Shown here: positions 11,311 to 26,322 of the stretch, piece by piece
Layout of the letters: each line of letters starts with the position of its first letter
How positions within the stretch are numbered: position 1 is the stretch's first letter
Source of the DNA: Enoplolaimus lenunculus
Lineage: Eukaryota; Nematoda; Enoplea; Enoplida; Thoracostomopsidae
Direction: 5' to 3'
NCBI GenBank assembly: GCA_030248215.1
Contig: JASANG010003796.1
Coordinates: 1 to 64,000 of the forward strand
DNA length: 64,000 bases
Notes under the pieces: generated by a model
Told to the model about the DNA's origin: nothing
Database searches by the model: none
The model's input: the letters and a program-made list of their open reading frames with translations, nothing else
Program-made: the position numbers and the translations under genes

Positions 11311-11948
11311 TAGTTGCTTAAAGTACACTCTATGCGAAAAGACGGATAAACTCCAAATCACCATATTGAAATATGAATATTTCAAAAGCACCGACTTTAT
11401 TGCTGTATCGCGATGATACATAGTCAATAGATAGGATTTAAATTTCTAAAATTCACACTTTTACCCGAAATAAATTTTTTCGAAAAATGATTAGAGCAAA
11501 AATTCCTCAATTCAAATACGTTTATTACAGACGTATGCTAAATTTGATGCCAAGCTACATTCATATGAGACGTGAATCGGTTAACTTTCTAGCGACGTGG
11601 CAAACAAAAAACATCGAAGGGCTTTAAGCCCCGTAACATCTTCTACAATTAATTCGCTTTATTTTCAACAGGAAAATGAGAAAAAATTCTCTCGAATTTG
11701 CGAGTAAATTTTACTTTGTTCGCATCGTATAAAAAAATTGCCAAAATTGTACGATTTCAAGTCGATGCAAATGTTAATAAGAGTGTTTCGGTTAAAAACA
11801 ATATGATGTGATATTTGGCTCACAGTTGCTGATTACAACAACAGCTGCGCTTGTTCAAGTGTCGGCAAAAAATTCTCATATAATGAACACTGTTACGGGT
11901 TTAACAATTAATATTTCAAGCAATGTTATAATCTTGCAGGAGTGAACT
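11311..11948. other. No gene seen
   Basis: AT-rich sequence without a supportable open frame, splice-bounded exon or clear repeat. Confidence 0.4.
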
Positions 11949-12196
11949 AATGAATATAGAACAGGGCCGAAACAGTAGTACAAGCATATTCCTAAGCCTA
12001 AGCCTAAGCGTAAAGAATGAGCTTATATACTTAAACAGAAAACCATTAGCCAAAAAATATTCGATTGATCCTTGTAATTGTTTAACCCGATTTATTATTA
12101 CTTCAACTGATGTTATTTATGTACAGTCTAAAGCGTAAGCTTACTCTATTTCAGTCCACGCGATATAACGTTCCGTCACTGATCTTTACATCGACC
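11949..12196 (-). mobile_element. Family A MITE
   Basis: TGAATATAGAACAGGGCC at the left, CTGATCTTTACATCGACC at the right, with CCTAAGCCTAAGCCTAAG between. The termini are degenerate and I could not define the target duplication. Confidence 0.65.
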
Positions 12197-12596
12197 AAGG
12201 AGTGTAATCCGAATTTATATATTCCGTGAGGGGGAAATTAACCTTTTACTTAAAAATTACTGGCGAGCCTGAACAATTTTTTGAATTCTACAAATCATCT
12301 GGATATTAGATTTCCTGAAGTGGTGTTTTATCGTCTTCTCTGTAATTTTGGTAAGATTTATTTTTTATCGCCCTTTACCCTTGATACATTGCTTCATGTA
12401 AATAAATGTAAAAAAATTATATGTAAACTGCGGCGGATCCTGAAATTTTTGACAAACGACCGTGGAAAATGACTGGAAAGGCTTCGCGTTCGAGAAGCCA
12501 AACGCAATTTTAAGAACTAAATCTTAACACAAAATTTCGGGTTGATCTCTGTTGTGACAACAGTAGTCGTGAAGCTGGTTGACTATTCTATGATGG

Positions 12597-13018
12597 TTAT
12601 ATATATAGATATATATAGATATATATATATACATATTTATATATATCACGATACGATCGGAAATGTGCCTTCGGCTCCGGCAGAAAACCGACCTCCTGCT
12701 TTGGCTGAGGTACAATATCTGCCGGAGGTTTTGGCAATTTTAAATAGTGAAATTTTGTATAGTTTTACAAAATTTATTTGTTTGGTGCGTTTCGTTTTAA
12801 CTTTTAGCTTTGGTGAAAAATTGCCGAGATTTAGTAAAAAATATGCGTATATAAAACCAAAACATTTAACAATACCTTACAGATATATGCTAAAATTAGC
12901 AAATAAAATATCATTTCTACTACATATTTTCGCCTCACGTCCGGCACCACCCCCGACTCCGGTAAGTTTTGGTGGTCACCGGCTCAGGTATCACTCGCAT
13001 CCGGTTACATCCTGATAT
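12597..13018. repeat. AT microsatellite and family D-like remnant
   Basis: 12597-12647 is an ATATAG/AT microsatellite. 12655-13018 starts with CTTCGGCTCCGGCAGAAAAC and ends CATCCGGTTACATCCTGATA, the CCGG-rich D-like pattern. No coding exon was found in the open frames across it. Confidence 0.45.
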
Positions 13019-13503
13019 ATCATCATTGTTCTAGCATAGACTGTTGTTATTTTACGGTTCCTACATGGTAAGCATATTATCGGTTGCGCGCAAAAAGAGG
13101 TTATTATTTAAAAGCTTTACAACAAAACAGTTAACAAAGCAATCTCACAGCATCGAGTTGTCACTATGATCGCAGAACCAATAAACGATGCAAACCTTTA
13201 AAACAGAGTTGCCTGTAAACCAAGCGAATCCTCGAATGTTTACATAATTCCCTTTGCAATTTTTAACTTCGACTTTTTGCACCTTATTAGGTTCTGACGA
13301 AAATATTTACCAATTTTCTTTTTTGAATATATACACCGCTTGCCAAAAAATGGTTATACACGGTTTATGTTATAAATTATGTCGCATTATGTTTCAGATT
13401 GTCAGAAAATGCTTCTTATTGTCGGCAGTTTTAGAGATTCAAAAAATAGACCCACCAGAATGCTGGACACCTCTTAAAGTAAAATGGACCAAAAACATAA
13501 CAG

Positions 13504-14186
13504 TACACACAGAATAATATGTGTTTATATGCAAGAAATATTTATCTGAAGTTTAAGACAATTATGTCTTAAAACCAACTCCAGACATGAAACTATGTCT
13601 TGAATTAAAGACTTTTATTTGTTAAATATTTCAGAAGTATGGGTCTCAAATTTTTCAGACTTAAAAGTTTGAAATTTAAAACTTGGTTTCGTGAACGATT
13701 AAGATAAAATTTTTTGAAATATAAGACAAATATGTCTGAAATACAAGACTGAAAATTTCCAGGGAAACTACTCCAAAATTAGGAGCTCAAACTCAACCAA
13801 GTATCATAATTTTCCAACCTAAGATACGTCCAACACGTAAACTTTTATTTTGGAGCGAGCCTGAGCTCAACCCAAAATATCCTTCAAACTATATTATTTA
13901 TATACACTCCTAAACATATAAATGAAACAATTTTTTACACGCATAAAAATCAGCAAATTAACTCTTATATATAAGACAACTATTTCTTGAACGGAAGTAT
14001 TAATTTATGTCTTTATTGGCAAAAGTATTTTCTAAAATACAAGACATTTATGTTTTAACCATTTAAGAAACAAATTTTTGAGCTGTTTAAAAGGCTATTA
14101 ATGTGTGAAATACAAGACAATTATGTTTTGAAAACTTAAGAAAATGAGTTTTGAAATTTCAAGACAATTTATTTTGTGTGTAGTGG
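13504..14186. mobile_element. Foldback element with AAGACAATTATGTCTT units
   Basis: The ends are TACACACAGAATAAT and the inverse TTATTTTGTGTGTA, so a TA-flanked element is likely. Inside, the near-palindrome AAGACAATTATGTCTT and variants recur at least six times in about 650 bp. A family B end (GACCCACCAGAATGCTGGAC) lies just before it at 13449-13490. I see no gene from 13019 to 14250. Confidence 0.5.
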
Positions 14187-14569
14187 ATGATCAAGGATTT
14201 GTCGGCGAGAATAAAGGAGAAACTTTGGCAAATTTCATTGCAGTAACCTAGACTAATTTTTTGCTTCGGCATAGGTTTTATGTTTATCAATATGCTTATA
14301 CTACTGTTACAGCCCTGTTCTATACATTGGCCAAGCAATGTAAAGTTGTGGACTCTAGTAAATAATTTCATGAAATTTTCTCTCCATAGACAATGTAATA
14401 TACTCTTTTCCGACTGAAGAGTAACCGGAAACTATTACTAAAGATTTTTGAGACCATTTTGAAACATTGTCCAGCTATCAAATATCTCAACTGTTTAAAA
14501 AAACTAATGATTTCTAGCCCGTCGGTTCTAGTCATTCGCTGACCTCCAGTTGAATAACCCCATGCATTA

Positions 14570-15157
14570 ATGATCACGGGTGGAACGTTTTTCTGTGGGA
14601 CTGTAATAGAGTAAAACTTAGCATATAGACTAATTTTTTTGCGTGGCTTAGGCTTAGGCTTCGGAATATGCTTATACTGTAGTGACCCGAATAAAAGGGA
14701 GGGCTGATATTTATTTGGCCTCTCCAGAGGGTACCCCCCTTGTTATTCGGTTACGGACTGTTATTTATTTTTAACCTACGCTCCGCCGCCCTTCGTTACT
14801 GATATATATCCGGTACTGCAATTATCCGTTGAATTAAACGTTTATTTGTCTTGTGTGAATAGCTTGAGCGATAATACAAAATTATACATAGGAATGTACT
14901 TTCAAAATTTAAGTACGCTTTAAAGTTTCGAACTCAAATTATTTCGTCCTGGAGTCATTTATGCGCTATAATTAGTGTTAATTCACATTTATTGACTCTA
15001 ATTAGGGTTTAGGGACTCTATCCGCTTACGGACTCATATTGGGATACGGACTCCAATTGATTCGGACTCAAAATGGGGACCCCCCTCTTATTACCCCTCC
15101 CCCTCTTATTCGGGTCAATACAGTAATTCTGTTCAGTCCCTGTTCTTTACATTGGCC
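14570..15157 (+). mobile_element. Family A MITE interrupted by a family C MITE
   Basis: The left part (14570-14676) has GGGTGGAACGTTTTTCTGTG and TTAGGC repeats; the right part (15126-15157) ends CTGTTCTTTACATTGGCC. A complete family C element with its TA duplication sits between. Another family A right-end fragment lies at 14251-14332. Confidence 0.8.
14677..15123 (+). mobile_element. Family C MITE, complete, nested in family A
   Basis: TA then CTGTAGTGACCCGAATAAAA at the left; CTTATTCGGGTCAATACAG then TA at the right. The 447-bp body matches the copies at 46288 and 47310. TA duplication and simple inverted termini suggest a Tc1/mariner-mobilised element; that class is inference. Confidence 0.85.
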
Positions 15158-15473
15158 CACATATCTTAGAAGGGGGTGCAAAAAGACGCTACTAAACCTC
15201 GTAAACCGGTATAATCACTGAAGTTACATTGAACAGTAAATGAGAAACCAGAGAACACCACAAGATTGAGACCACAAACCTATAATTTTTGAGATGACTC
15301 AAAACTGTTTGAGGGATAAAAACAAATCTTTACTGTCACAATTTCCTTACCCTCCAAACCCTGGTGAACCCCAAAGTGGTTTATAAATGTCACACTGCGT
15401 TTGTGTTTGTACGATATAATGTGCGAAAAGGTGAAATTAATTCCGAGATGTCTATAACTTTAGTAATGAATGG

Positions 15474-15667
15474 TATACAGCAAAAAATGGGGTGAGTCAA
15501 ATTAACTCTCTGCGAAATAGGCTCTACGGGACTACACAAATTGAGTCAAAGTCGACTCGCTGAGTCGTACACGTTTTACTCTGACAGAGTGGAATATGAG
15601 TCAGTTTGTGTTGTCTTGTAGAGTCTATTTCGTAGACAGTCAATTTGATTAACCATTTTTTGCAGTG
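15474..15667. mobile_element. Family G palindromic foldback element
   Basis: Left arm CAAAAAATGGGGTGAGTCAA ... CTCTACGGGACTACACAAA and right arm TTGTGTTGTCTTGTAGAGTC ... CCATTTTTTGCAGTG are inverted copies, so nearly the whole 194 bp can form one hairpin. TA follows the right end. Confidence 0.7.
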
Positions 15668-15884
15668 TATATATATTACCTAGCACCACGGAGGGAACGG
15701 ATTGCAAGAAATACTAGAAAAAAATCAATACTTATCGAAACACAGAAAAATCGGTATTACGTTGTCGTATCCTATTTAAAAAATGTTGAATGTAAAAATT
15801 ATGCGAGGCAAGAAAATTTTCCTTTTTAAACCTTAAACCGACTTTTGCTGATCTGCTAATTCGGTTATTGGCACCACCAAAAGA

Positions 15885-16345
15885 GGATCATGACAAGAGT
15901 GAGTAACTCTGGGTCGCGCATGGTACAAAATGTACCACCGTTTTCGGATACATAACGCATCACGGTTCGCTCCGGTTGAACCACCCTCGAAATAAAGAAG
16001 AGTAGTACCAAAACGTAACGCGTGCCGGGTACATTCTTTTCTACACAGAATATGCCCAGTTGCACACTCTTGTTAAATAGCGGATATCCACTCTTGTTAA
16101 CCAAGAGTCGATTATGACTCTGTTTACAAGACAATGCAACTGGGTACATTCTGTGTGCAAAATAATGTACGCAGCGCACGTTGCGTTTTAGCCAACATCC
16201 TCCTTTATTGGGATAAAACCTATGCGAACCATGGCGTTGTGTGTAAATGCATACGGCATTAAAAATGCTCCGCTTATAAGTTTAATTTAGGTGTATTGCA
16301 TGATGTAGCGAAAACCCCCCTAAATAAAGATGGGGTCGGCCAAAA
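15885..16345. repeat. Dispersed repeat with AACAAGAGT / ACTCTTGTTAA arms
   Basis: CACTCTTGTTAACCAAGAGT, GGTACAAAATGTACCACCG and GGCCAAAAACGCAACGTCCG recur at 49990-50290, partly inverted. No open frame with support. 16346-17140 holds nothing I can name. Confidence 0.5.
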
Positions 16346-17144
16346 ACGCAACGTCCGGTGACATCAATTTCTCAAAACACATTTTTAAACCAAAATTTTC
16401 GCCACTTTTACAGAATATCGGTAGAAGTAGCCGGTTCAAAATCAATTTTATTGCATAATATTTCGTTGCTTCCGGAAAAAAGTCGTTGCCCAACTTCCGG
16501 TTGTTTTAACCCCCGGTTTCTGCTCGAGAATAATGCTAACAGACAACGTGGTCCTTTATATGTAATCCTAAATTGCAACAAGTGTCGCAAATGCTTTAAG
16601 TATCCGGAAAATTATTCACTCTAGTGTTGGTATATACTGAAATAAGTAAGTTTGAACCTATAATACCCTTGCTATAATTCACTTACAAATGATGCCCTGT
16701 GCCAGTTCAAACAATAATCTTTTCGGTATCTAAATTTTTGCCCATGGGTAAACGTTTCGGATCCATGTATAAGCGTTTTGCAGACATTGTAAACTGTTGT
16801 TTAAGTCTCGAAGGTCGCTACTTTGGTTCAAAAAAGGTTTTGATTTGCATTTTTCTCAAAAAATAGAAAATGTACCCCCTGATTTTGGCAATTTTTAAAC
16901 TTGCACATTCAAAAGTTCGCTTATTTTCCATTTGCAGATGCAATTTAGTTGAATTTTGTAACTTTTATTTTATTTCCAACAATTTCAGCATATCTGTAAT
17001 GAAAAATTGCGAAATAAATATGTTGATTATAACTAATTTTGAGGGTAACCTTACCGAATTTTTGTAACGGAAACGGACGATTTTTACCGGAAAGGAATAT
17101 TCGATTACACCATGTCGATATCAGTAACATCTATTTACAGATTA

Positions 17145-17412
17145 ATCCTTTATCACATGAATATTTTTTGTTTAATCTGAGACCTAATTTTATGCTAGGA
17201 TTCGAACTCCAGTGACTGAAGTGGGAGGCGTATACCATCAGCACTCAGCTATAGGAGCTTGACGCTCGAGCGCGAGGGGGCTCTCATGTCTTGTGGTGAT
17301 TTAGTACTATGTATACGAGTTGCAATTGTTAAACACTGTGCGATATATATTATTTAACGTATATACACTGCGCTGAGTTGCGCATAGTCAACTCCATGCG
17401 AGAAGGGTTAAT
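17145..17412 (-). repeat. tRNA-derived SINE (family 1)
   Basis: On the minus strand it has an A-box-like TAGCTGAGTGCTGATGG, then a B box GTTCGAATCC, then a tail with AACATGAATATTTTCTG-like sequence. The same body is at 44549-44816 and 48620-48765, with degraded copies at 42893-43080 and 48810-48903. The tRNA acceptor stem does not pair, so it is a SINE and not a tRNA. Confidence 0.75.
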
Positions 17413-17419
17413 TTAGACA

Positions 17420-18940
17420 TGTATGCATGTCAGGGGTTTACGTTAACAAAGGTTCATTTAAATGCAGAGGGCGCATGAGAGGCTGTCAGTCATTGATACG
17501 TTTGAAACTGCAGAAATCTGCTTGAATTTATAAATGCACACAACACCACACGATTTAAAGCCTTTATAGAGTGAAATTTTATTTTGGGCCCTAAAGCTCA
17601 TGAATGTTATATTGAATTGAAATTCTGGGTAGGTCCCCAAGATGTGGTAGACTAATCAAAGACCAACGTTTATGCCCACGCTTAGCCATAAACGAATAAA
17701 CATCAACCTAGAAAAACCGTCTGCGTATGTGACACCTTTGAAAACAGAACTTCATTCAACTTTGAACTTCGAAAAAGTTTCCAGCTATGGACAATGCTAA
17801 ATTTCATACTTTACGCTTCTAGTACTTGCTAACCGAAGATCTCAGTCACCCCGATCCTTCTAGGGACTGCTTGTATATTGTCTTTATAGGTAGAATATGC
17901 CAGAAATACATTTTTTCACTCGTCCGGCATTTCTCTTCCAATTTCGGACGTGTGCGATTCCACATCCAGAACCGATACGGCGTCAGTTTTCGTCGTATAT
18001 CTTCAGCTAACATTATTTTGAGTTGTAGTTTAACGTAATATATCTAGTGACGGGCATCGGATATTTTTTCATATCCGGATATCCGGCAATTGTTGCCAGA
18101 TATTTATCCGGATATCCGGATACACGTTTCATTTCGGATACATATCCGGATATTTTTCATATCCGGTGCCCATCTATAATTATATCTCATTCATAACCTA
18201 AAATTTGGCACAAAACAAATAAAGACCAGCTTTAATTATTCATAGTATCCAAAGAAACAAAATAGAATCTGCAATGGAAGTAAAAAAGTGAAACCATGCC
18301 CACTTAAAAAGTACCATTTCTAATCAACATAAAAATACTTTTTAACAAAACTACTATTTAAAACACTAATTACCTTTACAGACGTAACAGTGGCTAAAGC
18401 TTATTCCTAAGCTTACACTTTAAGCCTCAACGTACCTAATAATTATTATTACGAATAGTGTAAAGCGTTAGCAAAAAAATTTAGTTTCAAGCCAGCTTCC
18501 AGTCCAACGCTAAATGGATACCTTAAAAGTAATAATAGCCTAAATTACGCTACGCTTTTTGATTCTTAACCACTAAATCGGGTTGCAAAACAGTTGACTT
18601 CTGTTTAAAATATACATTCTTTCTTGGCGCTTCAGGTAATAAATCATGCACACGCTCTACAGACGCCAAATCAATTTAAAAATTTTGCATCCAAATATTA
18701 TTCTCAAACCAGTATATAAGCGAAAAGTCCACAGTTTTAACCCAGTTCAACTTGGAACACGCGAAATGAGAGTACCACAAGCCGCCCCCTGGCCCCGCTT
18801 TCCCGCAAAAATTTGTCACAAAGAAGCTGCAGCTGGAAAAAATAAAATCGGGGCAGTGCAGTTAAGTTCCAACTCACAGTTATTGCAAAACTATTAATAT
18901 CATAAAATGCTACATACGCAGCGCCAATCCAGGGTGCAAC
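17420..18940. other. No gene seen; ATCCGGATA-rich patch
   Basis: At 18055-18172 the word ATATCCGGAT recurs many times in both orientations, like the CCGG-rich family D interiors. The rest is AT-rich spacer without supportable genes. Confidence 0.4.
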
Positions 18941-18941
18941 C

Positions 18942-19404
18942 GGAATTCCGGTTCCGGCATTTTTTCACCTTCCGGTTCCGGTTCCGGTAAATTTTTACCG
19001 GATTTAAAAATTCCGGTGTTATAATTTGGCCGTTTAAGAATCTCTTTTGAAAGCCACTTGTACTCAGAATATAAGCCGTTGATGGTGGATTTCACTTCAG
19101 TCGACGACGAAAATCTACAATACAACAAATAAAATAAATACCTGTGTTCGACTAAGGTTGTTTCACGAATAATAGAGCAATGATGGTGGATTTCACTTCA
19201 GTCGACGACGAAAATCTACAATACAACAAATAAAATAAATACCTGTGTTCGACTAAGGTTGTTTCACGAATAATAGAGCAAAAAATACGATTAAAATGAA
19301 ATTTTTGGTGAAATGCATTTTTCATTTTCCGGTTCCGGTTCCGGTAAAATTTTCAAATTCCGGTTCCGGTTCCGGTAAATTGTAATTCCGGTTGCACCCT
19401 GATA
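18942..19404. mobile_element. Family D hAT-like element with a 101-bp internal duplication
   Basis: Starts CAGGGTGCAACCGGAATTCC and ends GGAATTACAATTTACCGG-type sequence closing with TTCCGGTTGCACCCTG. Positions 19081-19181 and 19182-19282 are identical 101-bp tandem copies as far as I can read. No matching 8-bp flanks were found. Confidence 0.75.
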
Positions 19405-19614
19405 TACACATTGACCAAAGCAAGACAAAAGACTAATTCCGAAAAACAATTAATATAATAACATATATACATACTAAATTTTAGAATTTTACACCATATA
19501 TTCATCCAACTTTAAAACCGCCATAAGTAGCACAATTTTATCCGGTGCGGATCACTTTTGCCTATCAATTAAATTTACCAACGTGTAACATGATGCAAAA
19601 CAAACACATTTAAC

Positions 19615-19788
19615 CAGTGCCGGCGTTAAGATAGTCGCCCCCCCCCAAAACAGGTCCGAGGTGACCCCAATAAAATGTTTTGCAACTCTATAAATTCGTT
19701 GCCGCGAAAAAACTTTTAGTTTGCCAATGTGGGGCCCATCATGGGTCGCCCCACATTGGGGGTCTGCGGAGCGCTTCCGCCGGCACTG
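19615..19788. mobile_element. Short hAT-type MITE with a perfect 8-bp duplication
   Basis: Termini CAGTGCCGGCG and its inverse CCGGCACTG frame 174 bp. CATTTAAC is present, unchanged, on both sides (19607-19614 and 19789-19796). It lies about 40 bp downstream of the PDCD6 stop codon, in the probable 3' UTR or spacer. Confidence 0.85.
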
Positions 19789-19830
19789 CATTTAACTCAC
19801 TAAGCGCTGGTATATATGGTACAAATTTTT

Positions 19831-21771
<1,941 letters not shown>

Positions 21772-22170
21772 TTTGACAGCTAACTAGAGCGGTTAATGAT
21801 TGTTATATATATAAACAAATCTATTTATATATTCATAAACAAATACTTTAATTGCACGCATAGCCTTATAAAGGTGGCTGATTCGAATGCAACCGAGGTC
21901 AACTGCTTAGACTACTTCGCACAAACATGATACTTACGTTGTGGTTGTACAATGTACCGCGCAACCTTCCAATGAGAACAGAATACTAAAGTATAACTCG
22001 GTCGCGGTCCAAGCCTAAACTGTAAAGCTTGAGACAGTGCGTAAAGCCTTAATGTTCATTCAGGTTTGGCACGACAATGTGGCAATTGTTAAAATGGACT
22101 AACGTACTAAAAACAGAGATAACGTCATAGGACCAAATAGCTGATTCATCTATAAACTAGCTATGTATTA

Positions 22171-22400
22171 AACACATGAAACATCACATCGGTCGCTTCG
22201 AATCCAAGACGTATGCAAAATTAAAGAAAAAACCTTCAAATTATTAGAAAAACTTGAAAAAAACTCGTCAAGCACTCTATAAAATAACTTTGAGAATGAC
22301 TGAAGTAGAAACTTTTCGGCTAACTTTCTTTTGAGTTTTATACTTTCCTGTCGAACACCACTCCGGCAACGTTTCTTGTTTTCAACCAGCCCGTGATCGC
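22171..22400 (-). CDS. Possible terminal exon of an unidentified gene
   Basis: A CTTGTTTTATAG acceptor-like site (about 22401-22412) precedes an open frame of about 75 codons to a stop, with charged text such as ENKKRCRSGVRQESIKLKRK. I found no matching upstream exon and do not recognise the sequence. It could equally be chance open sequence upstream of PDCD6. Confidence 0.2.
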
Positions 22401-22599
22401 CTATAAAACAAGACAGCTTTTGATGATGTGAATGATTAATATTTGTGAGAGCGTAGTCTGCTTGGTAAGAACAAACTTGCCTCCGAATCGTAAGTATATC
22501 TCGAAAATTTTTAATCACAGATAAGCTACAATTGCTCGATTGTTCCCTGTGAAATAAAATTGCGAGATTTTATATGAAATCCTAAAAAATTTATTGCAT

Positions 22600-22748
22600 T
22601 TTTCTTTAATATTTTAGAAAGCCCAGTGCATATTGCATGCCTTAATTATTTTGGCAGAAAAATAAAACACCATTGAACTATGTTTTCAATTCTCGTTTCC
22701 GTCATTGTGAACACTATCCGTTTTCATTTCCGTTCTTTACTATCCGTT
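22600..22748. mobile_element. Family D fragment (right half)
   Basis: AGCCCAGTGCATATTGCATG and CGTTCTTTACTATCCGTTTG follow the right half of the element at 26887-27296; the CACCCTG terminus is missing. From 22750 to 24280 no gene is supported. Confidence 0.5.
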
Positions 22749-23585
22749 TGGCGATTATACGCTGGATCAACAAAATACGCTATAAAACTACACATGTTTT
22801 ACCGATACGACCAAGGGCCTTGCCAGCGGGAGGGAGCCAAAAGGCGAGGAAAAATTTCATTTTTGAATATCATTTGAAACTATGATATGGTGTGCGTTTT
22901 CATACCCACACACCAGTTGTTGGTGCCTTTCTATTCTAACAGCACATTGCATTAAATGGTATCTGTACCAAAATTTATTTTCTCACGCGTTGTTGTGTGT
23001 AGTAACTATTTTTGTACGATTAAACCACGAAATATTTAAACTATTGGTGTGCTCCCCCATTTCGCGAACTGAAATGTATACGTGCCACTTTCAAGATCAG
23101 CATTTAGTCTGAAAGTTATATTCGAATTTTCAAACGGCGAAGGTGAATTTATTTTATTTACGCGTATATATCGTACAAATATTGGGTTTAATTTTATATT
23201 TTCATGGACAGCGTAGTGGTAAGTTTGCCAGATGTCATTGCTACAAATTTCTGGGTTAAAACTTCATGGGAAACTAAACAGAAGTATGTTTATGAAATTT
23301 ACTTTCTTTAATAGGATGTGGCATCTATCGATTATTTAATCTTTAATCTGGCTAAAGCTAATTACAATGATGTTTAAGGTATACAACCTCGGTGTGCAGC
23401 CAAAATTTGCTTCTGTTTTTCTACTGGTTGTCTTCTGTATTTGCGTGCCAACAGCGTTTTAGTCGAACATCAGTTTTCTGTTAATATCACACCTTTTTGA
23501 GATTAAACTATAGTAGGTTCATATACCATTACTGCCTAACAATGACAACTGCGAATGTACAAAAATGGCGTGGTGCAGGTATATG

Positions 23586-23770
23586 GAAATTTAAATTGCT
23601 TCACGCCTGTAGCCAGCTCACCTTTCTAGGAAAATTTTTTTACAGGAAGGTCATACAAGTATTTTCGTTGACTTACAAGCAATGTTAAAAATTTTCCAAG
23701 GGTAACCAAAACTTTTCCAACAAAGGATGAGCTCCCTGGCCCCTTGGCTACGAGCCCTAATTGGTCCAAC
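23586..23770. mobile_element. Copy of the GATGACTTACAAGCAAG dispersed repeat
   Basis: CGCCTGTAGCCAGCTCACCT at the left and CCCCTTGGCTACGAGCC at the right look like inverted termini. The core contains TTGACTTACAAGCAATG and AAAAATTTTCC as in the copies at 29560, 59925 and 62815. Confidence 0.5.
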
Positions 23771-24484
23771 AAAATTGGACAAGATTTTCGGTGCTTTTTC
23801 AGTCTTATAAAACTTCGTTCACCCAATCGAAATTTTTAGCATCTCCGCAAATTGAAACCGTTTCGCGTCTCGAATCTCCGTCCAAGCATCAAACCTGTGC
23901 CTGTGTTCGGGATTCAAACTGACTGCCAGACTTTGTCAATTGTCCTTGAAGTTTCGCCATTGATATTAAACAATCGAAGAAAAAACCGTATATGAATAGC
24001 GAAATGCCAACTCTGCAAAGCGTATGCCGGAAACGCCTATAGTTTTCATAGATATTAGCTTAAAAAACTGACGAATTTTGAGACAAACTGCCCGTTTGCA
24101 GAGTACGCCAAGTTTGAATTTATGATACAAACGTTTTGAAATGCAAAACATTTCCGGTTTCGCTATACGTCTGGTATCGTTTAGTATTCTAATCACGGTA
24201 CTCCTATATCAAGCGTCAAAAATAATATATAAAGTTGACAACTTTGAGGGAACATTATTTCTAAGTGTGAAGTATTAGCAGGGTACAACTGGAGGTCTGC
24301 GTCCGGCTCCGGCAGAAAACTGACAGTTGGTACTCACAGGCAGCAACTGGTGTATAATTTTTTGCCGGAAGTTCGAGTCAATTTTGATACACAAATTTTT
24401 CGCATTTAAGATTTTTGCCACCTATTTTATAAAAGTTATGTTCTTTAATACACATTGACCCTATTTTACTTTAGTGCATATTTC

Positions 24485-24640
24485 GGCCGATGTATAGAAC
24501 AGGGCCCGATCGTTTTCCAGAGGGGCTGTAACAGAGTCAGTTTAAGCTTTAGACTAAATTTTTTGCTTAGAGCTTAGGCTTTGGCTTAGGCTTAGGAATA
24601 TGCTTATACTACTGTTGCGACCCTGTTCTATACATGGACC
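24485..24640 (+). mobile_element. Family A MITE
   Basis: GGCCGATGTATAGAACAGGG at the left, CCTGTTCTATACATGGACC at the right, TTAGGC repeats inside. Flanks CATATTTC and GAAATTTC share 6 of 8 bases. Confidence 0.8.
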
Positions 24641-24989
24641 GAAATTTCGAAGCATTAATATCCGAGATTACAAGAAACAGAAGCTTAACCAACTTTTGGG
24701 GAATATTTGGCTGACTTAGCTTAAATTAGCAACTACAGCTTCAGTATTGCTGCCTAATTTTTTGCTTCACCTTCGACATCAGTTCGGTTTCTAGCTCCCG
24801 CATATTAATTTGTCGGCCTTCGGCTTTCAGGCCGAAGTTTTTTCGTCTCCAGATTCAGCGTGATGCTTAGATAGACGTTTACAGATAAAATTCGTTCAGG
24901 GTACACTATTTTCAGAGGCCGGCAAGGTCTGCGCGTCTCTGCTTAAACCATAAGCTGGTTTTCGACAGTCTAAAATTTTTCAAAATAGT

Positions 24990-25140
24990 GACCCATGTAA
25001 AGATTAGGACCGGAACGTTTTTCTGCGGAACTGCAATATCACAGCTTAATTTTAAACTATTTTTTTGCTTAATCTTAAGCTTAAACTTAGGCTTAGGAAT
25101 ATGGTTATAAATTGTAATCACCCAATTTTATACATTGGCC
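24990..25140 (+). mobile_element. Family A MITE
   Basis: GACCCATGTAAAGATTAGGA at the left and TTTTATACATTGGCC at the right. Flanks AAAATAGT and AAAATTTT share 6 of 8 bases. Confidence 0.75.
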
Positions 25141-25567
25141 AAAATTTTTAAAATGTCTTACTTGCACAAAATAGTTTGAGTCCTGTTGTGGATATTATAT
25201 TGAAGGTTTCCCGAATATTTTTTAACAATGCATGGATTGATCGTAAGAAATTCATAACTGCAACCAAAATATTAAGCAAATTTTCAAAATCAAACTATTT
25301 TCCTGAAAAAACCAAAAATATAATGATATCCACACGATAATTCGCCCTCTGACAACAAAACCAAAATCTCGTTGACCTAACAATTTGTTGCCCATTATGT
25401 GCTTAAGCTTATGACAAGGGTTTAAGATTTTGCTTTAGGTTTAGCCAGCTGTCTGGCGACAACCAGGGCTGTAACGAATTGTAGAATTCGTGCGTAATAT
25501 ACTGAAAAATGACTCTATCACTGTATATATTTGTAGGCCGACGGAGTAGTCTATTGTAGTTTCGGCC

Positions 25568-25790
25568 AATGTTAAAATACTTTTAGGGGCGTATCAGTAG
25601 ACTAAGTGTATTCCTAAGCCTAAGCCTAAACCTAAGCGTTGCAAAAATGTGTTCATAGGCCTAAGCAAAAACCTAAGCGTTGCAAAAATGTGTTCCTAAG
25701 CCTAAGCAAAAAAATGTAATCTAGAACCTGACTTCACTCTTTTACAAAACCCACCGGAAACCTGGACGCTCCTTAAAGTTGGCCGTGGTT
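25568..25790 (-). mobile_element. Family B MITE
   Basis: GGCCAATGTTAAAATACTTT and GGGGCGTATCAGTAGACTAA at the left; CCACCGGAAACCTGGACGCT and CCTTAAAGTTGGCC at the right. Internal CCTAAGCC arrays include one duplicated block around CCTAAGCGTTGCAAAAATGT. Confidence 0.7.
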
Positions 25791-26322
25791 TTTGTGGACA
25801 GTTTATACGGTTTTAATATATCGCGTGACTAGTTGTCATTTTTCTAAAATGAAATTGCTACAAATTTCACAAAAAATATACTGTTGAACTTGTTGCATAG
25901 ATCTCATAAATAAATGCTCATTGGTTATGCTTTTGAATGCCAATTTTATGGGCTTTAAAATAGAAGAATTGCAGCTTATCTGTAATGAAAAAATTGCACT
26001 ACGATTTATACGTAATTTACAACTAATTATGAGCATAAAAATAGCAGAGTTTTCGGCACGCTTATGCTGTGTCCCTATAGACTCATCAAATAATTGTTCC
26101 TTAAAACCTGCATCTTTGTTTGGAGCCTGTTCTATGCGTAGAACGAAACGTTGAAACCGGTTGCATAAAGCCAAGGCAGGTAGAAATTTGGGGCCTCAAC
26201 GTCCGTAATAATTAATCCTACAAGAAGCCATGCCATGATCAGGTACACAGCTGGTCGATCATTATAGATGGAGCAAAAATATTGCTATACAAAGTATATG
26301 CATAGTATATATTTCTCAAAAC
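25791..26322. other. No gene seen
   Basis: Overlapping open frames on both strands near 25836-26174 have no splice support and no recognisable motif. Confidence 0.35.
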
